A stretch of 64,000 bases of DNA, from the NCBI GenBank assembly GCA_017938405.1, contig JAGBBP010000030.1, positions 1 through 64,000 of the forward strand, given 5' to 3'. This document shows, one piece after another, positions 1 to 6,397 of this stretch (positions are counted from its first letter, which is position 1; the number at the start of each line of letters is the position of its first letter). Source of the DNA: Lachnospiraceae bacterium. Lineage in GTDB: Bacteria; Bacillota; Clostridia; Lachnospirales; Lachnospiraceae. The notes beneath the pieces were generated by a model, which worked only from the letters and a program-made list of their open reading frames with translations, did no database searches and had not been told where the DNA came from. A program made the translations under genes and the position numbers.

Positions 1-22
1 GAGTTCTGTTATAAAATCATAT

Positions 23-100
23 ATAGGCATAGGCTTCAATCCTTTCTGTGTGTTTTGTTGTGGTGACTTAATTATACAGGAATTGAAGTCCTATGCCTAT
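23..100. repeat. Long-armed inverted repeat beside the integrase end
   Basis: An 18-base arm at 23-40 is repeated as its reverse complement at 82-100 with one inserted base, separated by about 41 bases. A T-rich stretch follows the right arm. It could be the terminator of a gene left of the window, an integrase arm-site structure, or part of the host integration region. The sequence shows the dyad; the role is unknown. Confidence 0.55.
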
Positions 101-137
101 TCTATTTTTTATTTACCCCCATCTAAAGTGTACAACC

Positions 138-150
138 CAAACTAGCAACA
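138..150. other. Candidate left attachment core (attL)
   Basis: CAAACTAGCAACA lies directly against the stop codon of the integrase gene, the usual place for an att core, and recurs at 31792-31804 with one mismatch. The match is short and could be chance; no longer direct repeat was found between the two flanks. Confidence 0.3.
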
Positions 151-151
151 C

Positions 152-1207
152 TCACGGAAGCCTTTCGATTGCTTCACGGAGCTGGTCAATCGTCTTGTGT
201 ATATATACTTTTTCATCTAACGTTTTTCCAGCATGTCCCATTAAAAGGTTGCGAAGCATCTCTGATACACCGGCATCATGAAGCCAGGAGTCAAACGTAT
301 GACGGCAGTCGTGTAAAGTATATTTTGTGGTGATTCCGCATTGCTGCAGAGTGCTTGCAAAGTTTTTATAAATCTTATCATACGACATGTGAGAACCACG
401 GGATGGAAGTAAATATTCATCTTTTGTTTCATACAGTTCTTTGACGAATCCTTGAATTCGAGGATGAATAGGGATAATACGGTTCTTTCCTGCTTTGGTC
501 TTTTTACCGCCTGTCATGGTCATTTCATTTATGTCTACATTGCTTTTCGGTATCTCGGAAAGCTCTCTCGCACGCCATCCGGTGTAAAGATAAATCAAAA
601 TGATTTTTACAAAAGGAGTATCACTATGCTTCCACAGTAATGCTACGTCGGAGTCAGACATACGTACTCCGTGTTCATCGTCATCCGGGATGTTGATGGT
701 AACATATTCGGCATGGTTGCGCTGTACAATATCTTCTCTCATAGCAAAGGCATACATACCGTTATATAGGGAGACAATCAGTTCCAGTGAGGCATGCTTG
801 AGAGGACAGTCGTCAACAACCCTTTGCAGGTCCGAGTGCCGCAGGTCTGCGAAAACCCGATTGTGCAGTACGGCGCAGTTCTTAAAGCCAACCTTTGTGT
901 TTGCTTCGGAGGATTTTGAAAGCTTTTTCTTTGAACGAATGAACTTGTCCTCAAAATAGGCATCAAATACCTCCGCGAAGGTCATGCGGGTGTTGGTGAG
1001 GTCTACCGGATTCTTGTTATACTCCGCAAGGGCGATCATCGCCTGGGTACGGTCCTCATAATATCCCAGAATATCATAGGAATAGGTCCCTTTATCATTG
1101 ATGCGCGGGTTCACTCCGACCATATAAGGCCGGCGCCGGTTACCGGAAAGTTTCTTGATGGTACCGTAGTTATTCGGATTCCGCATGATTTGACGCTTTC
1201 TAGGCAT
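152..1207 (-). CDS. int: Tyrosine-type phage integrase
   Basis: Site-specific recombinase that integrates and excises the prophage. The 351-residue protein has an N-terminal arm-binding-like region, a core-binding SAM-like region around residues 75-165 and a C-terminal catalytic domain. The catalytic set is visible: Arg212 (TGWRARE), His299 and Arg302 (LHDCRHTF), His325 (LMGHAGKT) and the nucleophile Tyr335 (KVYIHKT). It reads outward from the prophage and its stop abuts the candidate attL. Length and motif spacing are normal for the family, so it is probably active. The start is the ATG at 1207, preceded by a GAAAGGGG ribosome binding site. Confidence 0.97.
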   Translation of the reverse strand: MPRKRQIMRNPNNYGTIKKLSGNRRRPYMVGVNPRINDKGTYSYDILGYYEDRTQAMIALAEYNKNPVDLTNTRMTFAEVFDAYFEDKFIRSKKKLSKSSEANTKVGFKNCAVLHNRVFADLRHSDLQRVVDDCPLKHASLELIVSLYNGMYAFAMREDIVQRNHAEYVTINIPDDDEHGVRMSDSDVALLWKHSDTPFVKIILIYLYTGWRARELSEIPKSNVDINEMTMTGGKKTKAGKNRIIPIHPRIQGFVKELYETKDEYLLPSRGSHMSYDKIYKNFASTLQQCGITTKYTLHDCRHTFDSWLHDAGVSEMLRNLLMGHAGKTLDEKVYIHKTIDQLREAIERLP

Positions 1208-1235
1208 AAAAATAGCACCCCTTTCTTAAAAATGC

Positions 1236-1264
1236 GTGACATTCTAAAGCGGAAGTGCTATAAT
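1236..1264 (+). promoter_or_regulatory. Sigma-A promoter of a short transcript
   Basis: GTGACA, a 17-base spacer and a perfect TATAAT point rightward, away from the integrase gene. Only about 75 bases separate the expected start from a clear terminator, so it drives a short RNA. An 8-bp inverted repeat (GGAAGTGC at 1251-1258, GCACTTCC at 1283-1290) brackets the -10 region. Confidence 0.7.
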
Positions 1265-1270
1265 ACAAGT

Positions 1271-1342
1271 GAAGAGAGTATGGCACTTCCAAGTGTCAGT
1301 ATGGTTAGGCTCCGGTGTTCCCGCACCGGGGCTTTTTATTTT
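1271..1342 (+). ncRNA. Candidate prophage small RNA, about 70 nt
   Basis: Predicted from a good promoter at 1236-1264 and a rho-independent terminator whose 9-bp stem pairs 1309-1317 with 1324-1332 and is followed by TTTTTATTTT. A second hairpin is visible at about 1281-1298 (TGGCACTT with AAGTGTCA, one G-U pair). A 26-codon reading frame from the ATG at 1280 would run through the terminator, so it is unlikely to be the product. It could be a regulatory RNA acting on lysogeny genes or antisense to the integrase leader region. No known RNA family is recognised. Confidence 0.55.
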
Positions 1343-1380
1343 AAGTTAATCGGATTATAACATAGACGTTAAGAATTATG

Positions 1381-1455
1381 CAATCATTTTGTTGATGCCA
1401 ACAAAATGATTGAGTTGCACCGGTTCAACCATATCGTTGACGTCACCGATATGGT
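1381..1455. repeat. Cluster of three adjacent palindromes
   Basis: 1381-1412 is a perfect 14-bp stem with a 4-base loop. 1415-1428 (TTGCACCGGTTCAA) is a one-mismatch relative of a 14-bp palindrome found three more times in the prophage. 1428-1455 is a 28-base palindrome with one mismatched pair and a central TGACGTCA. None is followed by a U-tract on either strand, so simple terminators are unlikely. It lies at the 3' end of the TM2 gene; protein binding or a recombination or replication role is possible. Confidence 0.75.
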
Positions 1456-1489
1456 AAGAGCAATGTACACCTCAGCAGTTCCGGGGGAT

Positions 1490-1948
1490 TTATAAAGCTA
1501 AGATAACCACAACTTCCGGGAAAATAACATACCGGACGATCACAAACAGAACGAATGAAAAAAAGATAATCCATGCATTGGTACTTGCAATTGCCTTTTC
1601 TTTTGGACTGAGGAAAAGCCCGGAGTCTTCGCGGGTTCCCTTGCTGATAAGAAGCTTGTTCTTGCCATCGAAGAAGGACTCGTTTTTCAGTGCAAATAAA
1701 TCATATAATACCGCCACCACAACCAGAAGAAAGGCGATAATAGAGATATAGGAACTGTAGATTACACTTAATCCCAAATCATCCAAAAGATTAAAAAGAA
1801 AAGCAACACTACCAAAAAGCAGGTATACGGTTCCGGAAATCCATTTACCTACATAGAAGCGATGTAAACCGAAGGTGCCCCAACATAATGCCAAAACAGC
1901 TGCAACCAGCTCATTCTTATCACTGGCCTCATCTTTTTCTACTACCAT
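1490..1948 (-). CDS. TM2-domain membrane protein
   Basis: A small integral membrane protein of about 152 residues with the TM2 signature: a first hydrophobic helix followed by the conserved WGTFGLHRFYVGK turn (a D/G-x-HRFY-G type motif), then a second helix, with further hydrophobic segments after it. TM2 proteins occur across bacteria without a settled function. Here it sits in the lysogenic accessory region beside the Ltp-like lipoprotein, so a prophage conversion or exclusion role is plausible but unproven. The ATG at 1948 has a GGGGG site 8 bases upstream; the ATG at 1963 has none. Confidence 0.8.
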   Translation of the reverse strand: MVVEKDEASDKNELVAAVLALCWGTFGLHRFYVGKWISGTVYLLFGSVAFLFNLLDDLGLSVIYSSYISIIAFLLVVVAVLYDLFALKNESFFDGKNKLLISKGTREDSGLFLSPKEKAIASTNAWIIFFSFVLFVIVRYVIFPEVVVILAL

Positions 1949-1986
1949 ACTATATTCCCCCATTCTTTTGTATATTTAGAAAATAA

Positions 1987-2685
1987 TTAAGGTAACACGA
2001 GAGAAGCACCATAAGCGGCCTCAGAATGTGTAAAACCTTCGTACTCTAGCTGTTCAATTAATCCTTCCTTTGAAAAAGTCATGATATCCATATATGACCG
2101 GGCTTTCTTTTCTGCCTGGATATTCCAATTGGCACCACAACTATCTGCACCGTGAGTCGCGTCTTCTGTACTAAAACCCTCATACTCTAATTGGTCTATC
2201 AAGCCTTTTCTTGAGAAGGCCATGACTTCCAAATACTCTTTCGCCTTTTCGACTGCCGGGTCCGGTCTCTCAACACCGTATACAACAGCAGCAGAGAAAG
2301 CTTCGTCATGTGTGAATCCTTCCAGTTCGAGTTGTTCGGTAAGCTTCTCTGGGGTAAATGTCATAATGGAAGCAATGCTTTGAGCCTTGCGATGAGCCTG
2401 CCGATACCAGTCAATGTCAAGAGATTCAACAGCAGAGAGTGACTCTTCCTCGGAAAATCCGGCATAGCCCAGTTGCTTAATCAATTGACTTTTGGAATAG
2501 GGCGCAGAGTTGATTAGTATAACAGCTTCATTAAAAGCCGCTTCTTCTCTTGAAATCGTTGGAGTTGGAGATATAGATTTCGTTGGTGGTACAGGGGCTT
2601 TTATTTCTGAGTAAGGGGAGCATGAAATAAAGCTACATGCAATAAGTGAAACAAATAGCAAGGATTTTTTCAAGTTTTTTCCCAT
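1987..2685 (-). CDS. Ltp-family repeat lipoprotein, likely superinfection exclusion
   Basis: A 232-residue surface lipoprotein with an N-terminal Lys-rich segment, a hydrophobic stretch and a lipobox (SLIAC with Cys17, or FISC with Cys22). A short Pro/Thr linker is followed by four tandem helix-turn-helix-like repeats of about 45 residues, each with a form of the pattern F-S-x-x-x-L-I-x-Q-L-x-x-E-G-F-s-x-x-x-A. These repeats match the host cell surface-exposed lipoprotein family; Ltp of Streptococcus thermophilus prophage TP-J34 blocks DNA injection by other phages. Reverse-strand orientation and its own promoter fit expression in the lysogen. The exclusion function is inferred from the family. 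Confidence 0.88.
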   Translation of the reverse strand: MGKNLKKSLLFVSLIACSFISCSPYSEIKAPVPPTKSISPTPTISREEAAFNEAVILINSAPYSKSQLIKQLGYAGFSEEESLSAVESLDIDWYRQAHRKAQSIASIMTFTPEKLTEQLELEGFTHDEAFSAAVVYGVERPDPAVEKAKEYLEVMAFSRKGLIDQLEYEGFSTEDATHGADSCGANWNIQAEKKARSYMDIMTFSKEGLIEQLEYEGFTHSEAAYGASLVLP

Positions 2686-2743
2686 AAGTCTCTCCTTTGT
2701 TGAAAGTTTTGTATGTTAAGTTTAAGTACCTTCATATACTGCA

Positions 2744-2772
2744 ATAATAGCACTTTTGACACTTTAAATCAA
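2744..2772 (-). promoter_or_regulatory. Promoter of the Ltp-like lipoprotein gene
   Basis: On the reverse strand, TTGATT (2772-2767), a 17-base spacer and TATTAT (2749-2744) give a good sigma-A promoter, with an AAAGGAGAG ribosome binding site just before the ATG at 2685. The gene can therefore be expressed in the lysogen independently of the phage switch. Confidence 0.7.
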
Positions 2773-2827
2773 TACATCCTTTAGATTTTGTGGAATACTA
2801 TTTTGACAACATTTGAAGGAGGAGCAT

Positions 2828-3040
2828 ATGACAACAGTAATTTATCACCTGGCAGAGGCAGCGGGGCAGAAGAACATATCATTAAGTGAGATTGCGCGAA
2901 GGGCGCAGATATCCAAGAGTTATGTATCGTATATCGCTCGGAACCGGATTCATCCGTCATTGTATATGTTGGTGCAGATAGCGGAGGTGTTGGAGATACC
3001 GGTGGAAGAACTGTATACGGTGGAGCGTTCTATATCATGA
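2828..3040 (+). CDS. Small XRE/Cro-type HTH protein
   Basis: A 70-residue protein made almost entirely of a Cro/C1-type helix-turn-helix: SLSEIARRAQISKSYVSYIA forms helices 2 and 3, and the tail ends in a typical PVEELY segment. It begins at the ATG at 2828, placed 6-8 bases after AAGGAGG; a TTG at 2813 would put the ribosome binding site inside the gene. It is divergent from the lipoprotein gene and may regulate it or serve as an accessory lysogeny regulator. It has no dimerisation or cleavage domain, unlike full-length CI. Confidence 0.8.
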   Translation: MTTVIYHLAEAAGQKNISLSEIARRAQISKSYVSYIARNRIHPSLYMLVQIAEVLEIPVEELYTVERSIS

Positions 3041-3212
3041 ACGGTCGCAAGTATTGCAATTTCAGGTGATACGGTTTAGAATGTGTAATATAAAAGACGA
3101 AAGTTTGTAAAGATGTTTTCTTATATACACACTGAAAATAGAGGAATCGTCTCTCATACTTATAGTGGAACAGGCAGAAAGCTTGTTTACGACAAAAACG
3201 GAGGAAGTACGT

Positions 3213-3365
3213 ATGAAAGAAAAGAAAAAAGAGAAAACAGAAGAGAAGAAGAACAGTTATAAAGAGAGTAGTATCCGGATGATCGAGAAGATAAAGTCCG
3301 AACAATCACAAAAGAGAATCAACACAATAGTAACGCTTTGTTATCTGCAGGAGGCCGACAGTTAA
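3213..3365 (+). CDS. Small charged phage protein
   Basis: Fifty residues starting at an ATG 8 bases after GGAGG. The first third is almost all Lys and Glu, and the rest is a predicted helix (ESSIRMIEKIKSEQSQKRI). Short proteins of this look are common next to repressors in clostridial prophages; no function is known. Its 3' end overlaps the convergent membrane-protein gene by four bases. Confidence 0.55.
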   Translation: MKEKKKEKTEEKKNSYKESSIRMIEKIKSEQSQKRINTIVTLCYLQEADS

Positions 3366-3550
3366 TCTGTCAGCCTCTGATTGCCGCTGTCCGGGAGCTC
3401 CGTCACATCATTCTTTTTGCGGAAAAATAGTAAGCCTATTATGGTTATTAGTAGAAGGTAGATGATTGAGGCTCCCAGGCTGCCAAGGTCAAATACGAGA
3501 GCAAGTATAAAAGACAATGCGGTTACAACTAAAGCGAGTATTCCATACAT
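3362..3550 (-). CDS. Small two-helix membrane protein
   Basis: A 62-residue protein with two hydrophobic helices (about residues 2-22 and 27-44) and a short charged C-terminus. The AAGGAGGAG site 8 bases before the ATG is strong. It sits between HTH genes in the lysogeny region and is probably expressed in the lysogen. It could be an exclusion or immunity-type membrane peptide, but nothing in the sequence assigns a role. Confidence 0.6.
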   Translation of the reverse strand: MYGILALVVTALSFILALVFDLGSLGASIIYLLLITIIGLLFFRKKNDVTELPDSGNQRLTD

Positions 3551-3645
3551 GGGGACTCCTCCTTGTGTTATGATTTAATATAGTTAGATAATAACACAAG
3601 AAAGGTTTTATTGCAATAGACAAAACAAAAAAAGAAGGCTGACAG

Positions 3646-4035
3646 TTAATCGCTGTCGCCTTCTTTTCTTTCTCCGGTTATTTCGTTCCAGTAGTCGATG
3701 ATCCGTTCTACTGCTGCAAGGTCTTCTTCTGTGAATTTGGCCAGGAGCCGGAAGCAGTTCTTGTGGAACTCATTCTCTCCGGTCATTATCCGGTCAATCA
3801 TTCCCATGATTTCTATATCCGGTTCCATGAACATTTCCCCCAGCTCATCCACCAACCAGGCGTAGTTCACATTGAACTCCCGGCAGATGGCCTTTGCCAT
3901 TTGGTCTGTGAGATTATTGACACCCGTTTCGATAGCTGAAATAGTACTTTTCCCTACGCCGAGTTTTGCACCAAACTTGTCCAGTGTGAGACCGATAGCC
4001 TTGCGGACGGCTTTTACGCGTTCTCCTTGCGTCAT
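3646..4035 (-). CDS. CI-like prophage repressor (XRE family)
   Basis: A 129-residue DNA-binding protein with an N-terminal Cro/C1 helix-turn-helix (about residues 5-60: RVKAVRKAIGLTLDKFGAKL, then GKSTISAIETG) and a helical C-terminus that probably dimerises. It lacks a LexA/S24 autocleavage domain, so induction probably needs another step. A small HEXXH protein at 4764-5039 is a candidate partner, as in ImmA-ImmR systems. The start is the ATG at 4035 with GGAGGTGAT upstream; an in-frame ATG at 4059 lacks a site. It transcribes away from the switch region it should control. Confidence 0.85.
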   Translation of the reverse strand: MTQGERVKAVRKAIGLTLDKFGAKLGVGKSTISAIETGVNNLTDQMAKAICREFNVNYAWLVDELGEMFMEPDIEIMGMIDRIMTGENEFHKNCFRLLAKFTEEDLAAVERIIDYWNEITGERKEGDSD

Positions 4036-4059
4036 GATTTTATCACCTCCTGTATCCAT

Positions 4060-4163
4060 AGAATATCACGGGAAAAAAGAAATGTCAAGAAAAAAGTCCA
4101 TTAAATTGACAAAAGGGGTTGACAAAATCAATTTGATGGAGTAATATGTCCATTGAAAGGACA
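4060..4163. promoter_or_regulatory. Lysogeny switch: divergent promoters and operators
   Basis: Rightward promoter: TTGACA 4119-4124, 17-base spacer, TAATAT 4142-4147. Leftward repressor promoter: TTGACA (4088-4083 on the reverse strand), 17-base spacer, TATTCT (4065-4060). Two related 17-base dyads lie here: TGTCCATTGAAAGGACA at 4147-4163, covering the rightward -10/start, and AGTCCATTAAATTGACA at 4095-4111, between the promoters. They share a GTCCATT half and a 17-base frame, as expected for operators of the adjacent repressor. Confidence 0.8.
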
Positions 4164-4307
4164 AATCGACTGTCACAGAAAGCTCAAGGAAAGAGTATTT
4201 TGTAGCTTCACTGGAAGGGAGTTGGGGTGTGGAGAAATTTTTTGTTTTTTCTATTGACAGAAACCCGTCTATGGACAAAACAATACCAAAGAAAGGAGGG
4301 AAGAGGG

Positions 4308-4484
4308 ATGAATGGAGAAAAGGACGTGGACGTTTTTGAAGAAGTAGATGAAACCATCATAAGTCTCTGTGGATGGATTAAAGATGCAACCGAAGGAAAC
4401 TCTGTGCAGAAAACAGAACTGATGCCGGAAATGACAAAGGCCCTGGCGGAGCTGGTGTCCGCCAGAGCACAGATGCGTAGGTAG
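4308..4484 (+). CDS. Small acidic early phage protein
   Basis: Fifty-eight residues from an ATG placed after GAAAGGAGGG. It is helical and acidic at the N-terminus (EKDVDVFEEVDETI) with no recognised domain. It is the first rightward gene after the switch, where Cro-like or anti-repressor functions are often found, but it has no HTH. Confidence 0.55.
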   Translation: MNGEKDVDVFEEVDETIISLCGWIKDATEGNSVQKTELMPEMTKALAELVSARAQMRR

Positions 4485-4499
4485 GGACCTACTTGTTTT
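4477..4499. terminator. Short terminator-like hairpin between convergent genes
   Basis: GTAGGT (4477-4482) pairs with ACCTAC (4487-4492) around a 4-base loop and is followed by TTGTTTT. It overlaps the stop codons of the rightward gene ending at 4484 and the leftward gene ending at 4489. The stem is only six bases long. Confidence 0.35.
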
Positions 4500-4656
4500 C
4501 CTTGGAATCAAGGGTTTCGTAAACGGTATTGAAGAACGTGGTTACTTCTTTTGCCGTAGCTTCCGGTTCTTGCCAATGGGTGATTAAGTCGTTCTGAATA
4601 GCAAGTTCGGTAAATGTTTTTGCAAGCAAAAACTTATCGCTATTAGTAAGTTCCAT
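4489..4656 (-). CDS. Small reverse-strand prophage protein with own promoter
   Basis: Fifty-five residues beginning MELTNSDKFLLAKTF, preceded by AAAGGAGG. It is acidic and probably helical, with no recognised function. It is embedded between rightward early genes but transcribed leftward from its own promoter, whose layout is shared with the gene at 5020-5160. This arrangement suggests lysogenic expression (moron-like). Confidence 0.6.
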   Translation of the reverse strand: MELTNSDKFLLAKTFTELAIQNDLITHWQEPEATAKEVTTFFNTVYETLDSKENK

Positions 4657-4676
4657 AGTAGAAGCCTCCTTTCTTT

Positions 4677-4736
4677 GTACTTGGCTCTGGCGGGAGCCTG
4701 TACCTAAAGTATAGGAGGAAAGCGAAAGAAAGTCAA
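4677..4736 (-). promoter_or_regulatory. Promoter with start-site dyad (copy 1)
   Basis: On the reverse strand, TTGACT (4736-4731), a 17-base spacer and TATACT (4713-4708) are followed by a dyad at 4677-4703 (GTAC, GGCTC, loop, GAGCC, GTAC) that spans the expected transcript start. The same -35, spacer length, -10 and GTAC-bounded dyad recur at 5177-5242. It could be an operator or a 5' hairpin in the mRNA. Confidence 0.75.
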
Positions 4737-4763
4737 CCACAAAGGAAAGGAGGGAAGAGGGGG

Positions 4764-5039
4764 ATGGAGTTAAATATCCTTGGAGTTACCTACAAGGTAA
4801 TCGAAGTAGATGTAGTAGACAAAAGGGAGTTCAAGTTTGGAGAAATCGATTTTGTAACGAATGAAATCAGAATTGATAAGAACTTACCCACGACCTTAAA
4901 GAATCAGACCCTGGTGCATGAGATTCTACATGCGGTATTTCAATTACTGGGGATGGAGAAAGAGGAAAGCGAGGTGCAGAGCCTTGCGACGGCCCTGCAC
5001 CAGGTTTTCACAGCACAGACTATTTTTTCTTCTTGCTAG
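4764..5039 (+). CDS. ImmA/IrrE-like HEXXH protein
   Basis: A 91-residue protein with the zinc metallopeptidase motif HEILH at residues 52-56, inside a helix after a short beta-rich N-terminal half. This is the core of phage and ICE ImmA/IrrE-type proteases, in compact form. Family members cleave XRE repressors to trigger induction, and the CI-like repressor at 3646-4035 is the obvious candidate substrate. The third zinc ligand is not certain; a Glu in the EKEESEVQ helix is a candidate. The ribosome binding site is GGAAAGGAGGG. Confidence 0.7.
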   Translation: MELNILGVTYKVIEVDVVDKREFKFGEIDFVTNEIRIDKNLPTTLKNQTLVHEILHAVFQLLGMEKEESEVQSLATALHQVFTAQTIFSSC

Positions 5040-5160
5040 GAGTCTGTGCTAAGGCACTTCCAGCAGCGGTCTTGGACTTTGCACTGGTGCGTCCGTCACG
5101 TAACACGCTGGATGCCGCGGAAGCAGCCTTCGGAGAAGTTTGCTTTTTATTTGCAGGCAT
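5020..5160 (-). CDS. Tiny basic Ala/Ser/Lys-rich protein
   Basis: Forty-six residues, strongly basic, rich in Ala, Ser and Lys, ending in a run of Lys. Similar tiny proteins (pattern TSxKAAxxASxVLRD...SKTAAGSALAQ) are widespread in phages and plasmids without known function; the composition suggests nucleic-acid binding. AAAGGAGG precedes the ATG at 5160. Its 3' end overlaps that of the HEXXH gene by 20 bases in convergent orientation. Confidence 0.7.
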   Translation of the reverse strand: MPANKKQTSPKAASAASSVLRDGRTSAKSKTAAGSALAQTPSKKKK

Positions 5161-5176
5161 AATGAAAGCCTCCTTT

Positions 5177-5242
5177 CTGTATGTACTCAGCCTCGGTCGA
5201 AGCTTGTACATACAGTATAGGAGTAGATTTAGCAAAAGTCAA
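5177..5242 (-). promoter_or_regulatory. Promoter with start-site dyad (copy 2)
   Basis: On the reverse strand, TTGACT (5242-5237), 17 bases, TATACT (5219-5214), then a perfect 10-bp inverted repeat (CTGTATGTAC at 5177-5186 with GTACATACAG at 5206-5215) that touches the -10 box. The architecture matches the promoter at 4677-4736. The overlap with the -10 favours a repressor operator over a purely RNA role. Confidence 0.78.
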
Positions 5243-5265
5243 CCAAAAAGAAAGGGGTGAGATAT

Positions 5266-5430
5266 ATGAAGAGCGAAAAGAGAGATTTTATTGAAAGAAT
5301 TTTAGAAAAAGCCCAGAAGCTTGCACCGGAGGGGAAGGACTTCGTAGCCGGTTACATTCTCGGTAAGGAGCACCAGCGCGAAGAGCAGAAGAGACAGGCC
5401 ATGGAACACGCAGTAGAGCAGACCGCCTAA
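5266..5430 (+). CDS. Small early phage protein, helical
   Basis: Fifty-four residues (MKSEKRDFIERILEKAQ...) beginning at an ATG after AAAGGGGTGAG. It is highly charged and helical, with the segment PEGKDFVAGYILGKEHQ. Similar short proteins open the early operons of clostridial prophages. No function is assigned. It lies 20 bases upstream of the next gene in the same operon. Confidence 0.65.
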   Translation: MKSEKRDFIERILEKAQKLAPEGKDFVAGYILGKEHQREEQKRQAMEHAVEQTA

Positions 5431-5450
5431 GGGCGAGAGAGGAGTCGCTA

Positions 5451-5945
5451 ATGATGACTGAAAATGAAATCGTTCGGGATTTCCGGACGGCAAAAAAGAA
5501 GAGAGAACAGATTGGTATCCTTGCGGATTTGAATGCATGTAGCAGGGAACAGATTCGGGAGATTCTACTACGGAATGGGATTTCCGAGGCAGAGCTTCCG
5601 TCGAAACCGGGAAGAAGGCGTGCGGAAGAGACAGAGGTATTCCAACAGCAAATTAAGAAAAACCATGCGAAGCCTGACGGGTTTCGTTCCAGGAAGCCGG
5701 TACCGGCAGCGGAACCGAAGGAAGAGAAGGTACCGGAGATTGAGGAAGAGATTCTTCCGATGGAGGAGATGGCAGAGCCGGAAGCTGTGCATGTGGAAGT
5801 CTCGGAAGTACAGCACAAGGTACCGGAATCTGTAAAGAAAGCCTGCCGAGACCGTATCTGGGGGATTGGCCAAGAAGTGGCGGAATTGGAACGAGAGCGC
5901 AGGGAATTGCAGAAGTTTCTTGGGGATGTAGAGGGGGTGAGCTGA
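5451..5945 (+). CDS. Early phage protein with N-terminal HTH-like region
   Basis: A 164-residue protein. Residues 4-45 are helical with an HTH-like turn (ILADLNACSREQIREILLRN). The middle (about 50-130) is disordered and rich in Glu, Pro and Lys, and the C-terminus (130-160) is a short coiled-coil-like helix. The layout suggests a DNA-binding early regulator, but no specific family is recognised. Two start codons, at 5451 and 5454, are possible. The stop overlaps the next start by one base. Confidence 0.65.
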   Translation: MMTENEIVRDFRTAKKKREQIGILADLNACSREQIREILLRNGISEAELPSKPGRRRAEETEVFQQQIKKNHAKPDGFRSRKPVPAAEPKEEKVPEIEEEILPMEEMAEPEAVHVEVSEVQHKVPESVKKACRDRIWGIGQEVAELERERRELQKFLGDVEGVS

Positions 5946-6190
5946 TGGCGATTAGGAACATTACAGTAGAGGAAGCGGCGTATTTCCTTGGAATGCACCG
6001 GGAGAGTTTTTGTAATTTGGTACGACGCGGTGATTTGGCGGACATTGCGGATGCGATCCCGTCGGAAACCGGCCTAAAACGAAAATACTACATAAAGGCA
6101 GCGGCATTCCTGGAGAAGTATGGATTAACCTGGGATGATATCGAGACAATCCGTGCGGAGCTGGTGGCAAAGAAGGCCGTAAGTGCATAA
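5945..6190 (+). CDS. Excisionase-like HTH protein
   Basis: An 81-residue protein with an N-terminal MerR/excisionase-type helix-turn-helix (ITVEEAAYFLGMHRESFCNLVRRGDL), where the last part is the wing entry. Such proteins are typical Xis or early regulators and could direct the integrase toward excision. It is far from the integrase and in the lytic operon, which fits expression on induction. It is coupled to the preceding gene by a TGATG overlap. Confidence 0.7.
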   Translation: MAIRNITVEEAAYFLGMHRESFCNLVRRGDLADIADAIPSETGLKRKYYIKAAAFLEKYGLTWDDIETIRAELVAKKAVSA

Positions 6191-6206
6191 TTGCACCGGT
6201 GCAACG
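6191..6206. repeat. Palindrome TTGCACCGGTGCAACG, copy 1
   Basis: A perfect 14-bp palindrome (TTGCACCGGTGCAA) that starts right after a stop codon and ends shortly before the next ribosome binding site. The same 16 bases recur at 20142-20157 and 28451-28466, and a one-mismatch form of the 14-mer at 1415-1428. It may be a binding site for a phage-encoded regulator. Confidence 0.8.
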
Positions 6207-6223
6207 ACAAAGGAGGAATAAGG

Positions 6224-6397
6224 ATGTATCAGAAGGAGTTTAGTCTGAGGGAGTGTTACATTCTGGCATGTTATGGCCTCCGGGCGGTAATTAACGCCGG
6301 CAGATTGGAAGGATTTACGAAGGAGGAAGATGGTGAGGTACAAGAGTGCAGGGAGGGTAGCCAATGGATAGAGAAGAACTGTTTCATGAGGCTATGA
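6224..6397 (+). CDS. Small early phage protein
   Basis: Fifty-seven residues from an ATG with a strong AAAGGAGGAATAAGG leader. It contains two Cys and a helical LRECYILACYGLRAVINAGRL-type segment; no family is recognised. Its last 34 bases overlap the start of the next gene in another frame, which suggests translational coupling. Confidence 0.5.
   Translation: MYQKEFSLRECYILACYGLRAVINAGRLEGFTKEEDGEVQECREGSQWIEKNCFMRL

Noticed and set aside
1280..1360. Small peptide gene in the candidate RNA
   Set aside because: The 26-codon frame runs through the terminator stem and lacks a convincing ribosome binding site.
5288..5998. Reverse-strand open frame of 236 codons
   Set aside because: It crosses several small forward genes with good ribosome binding sites and has a low-complexity Ser-rich translation.
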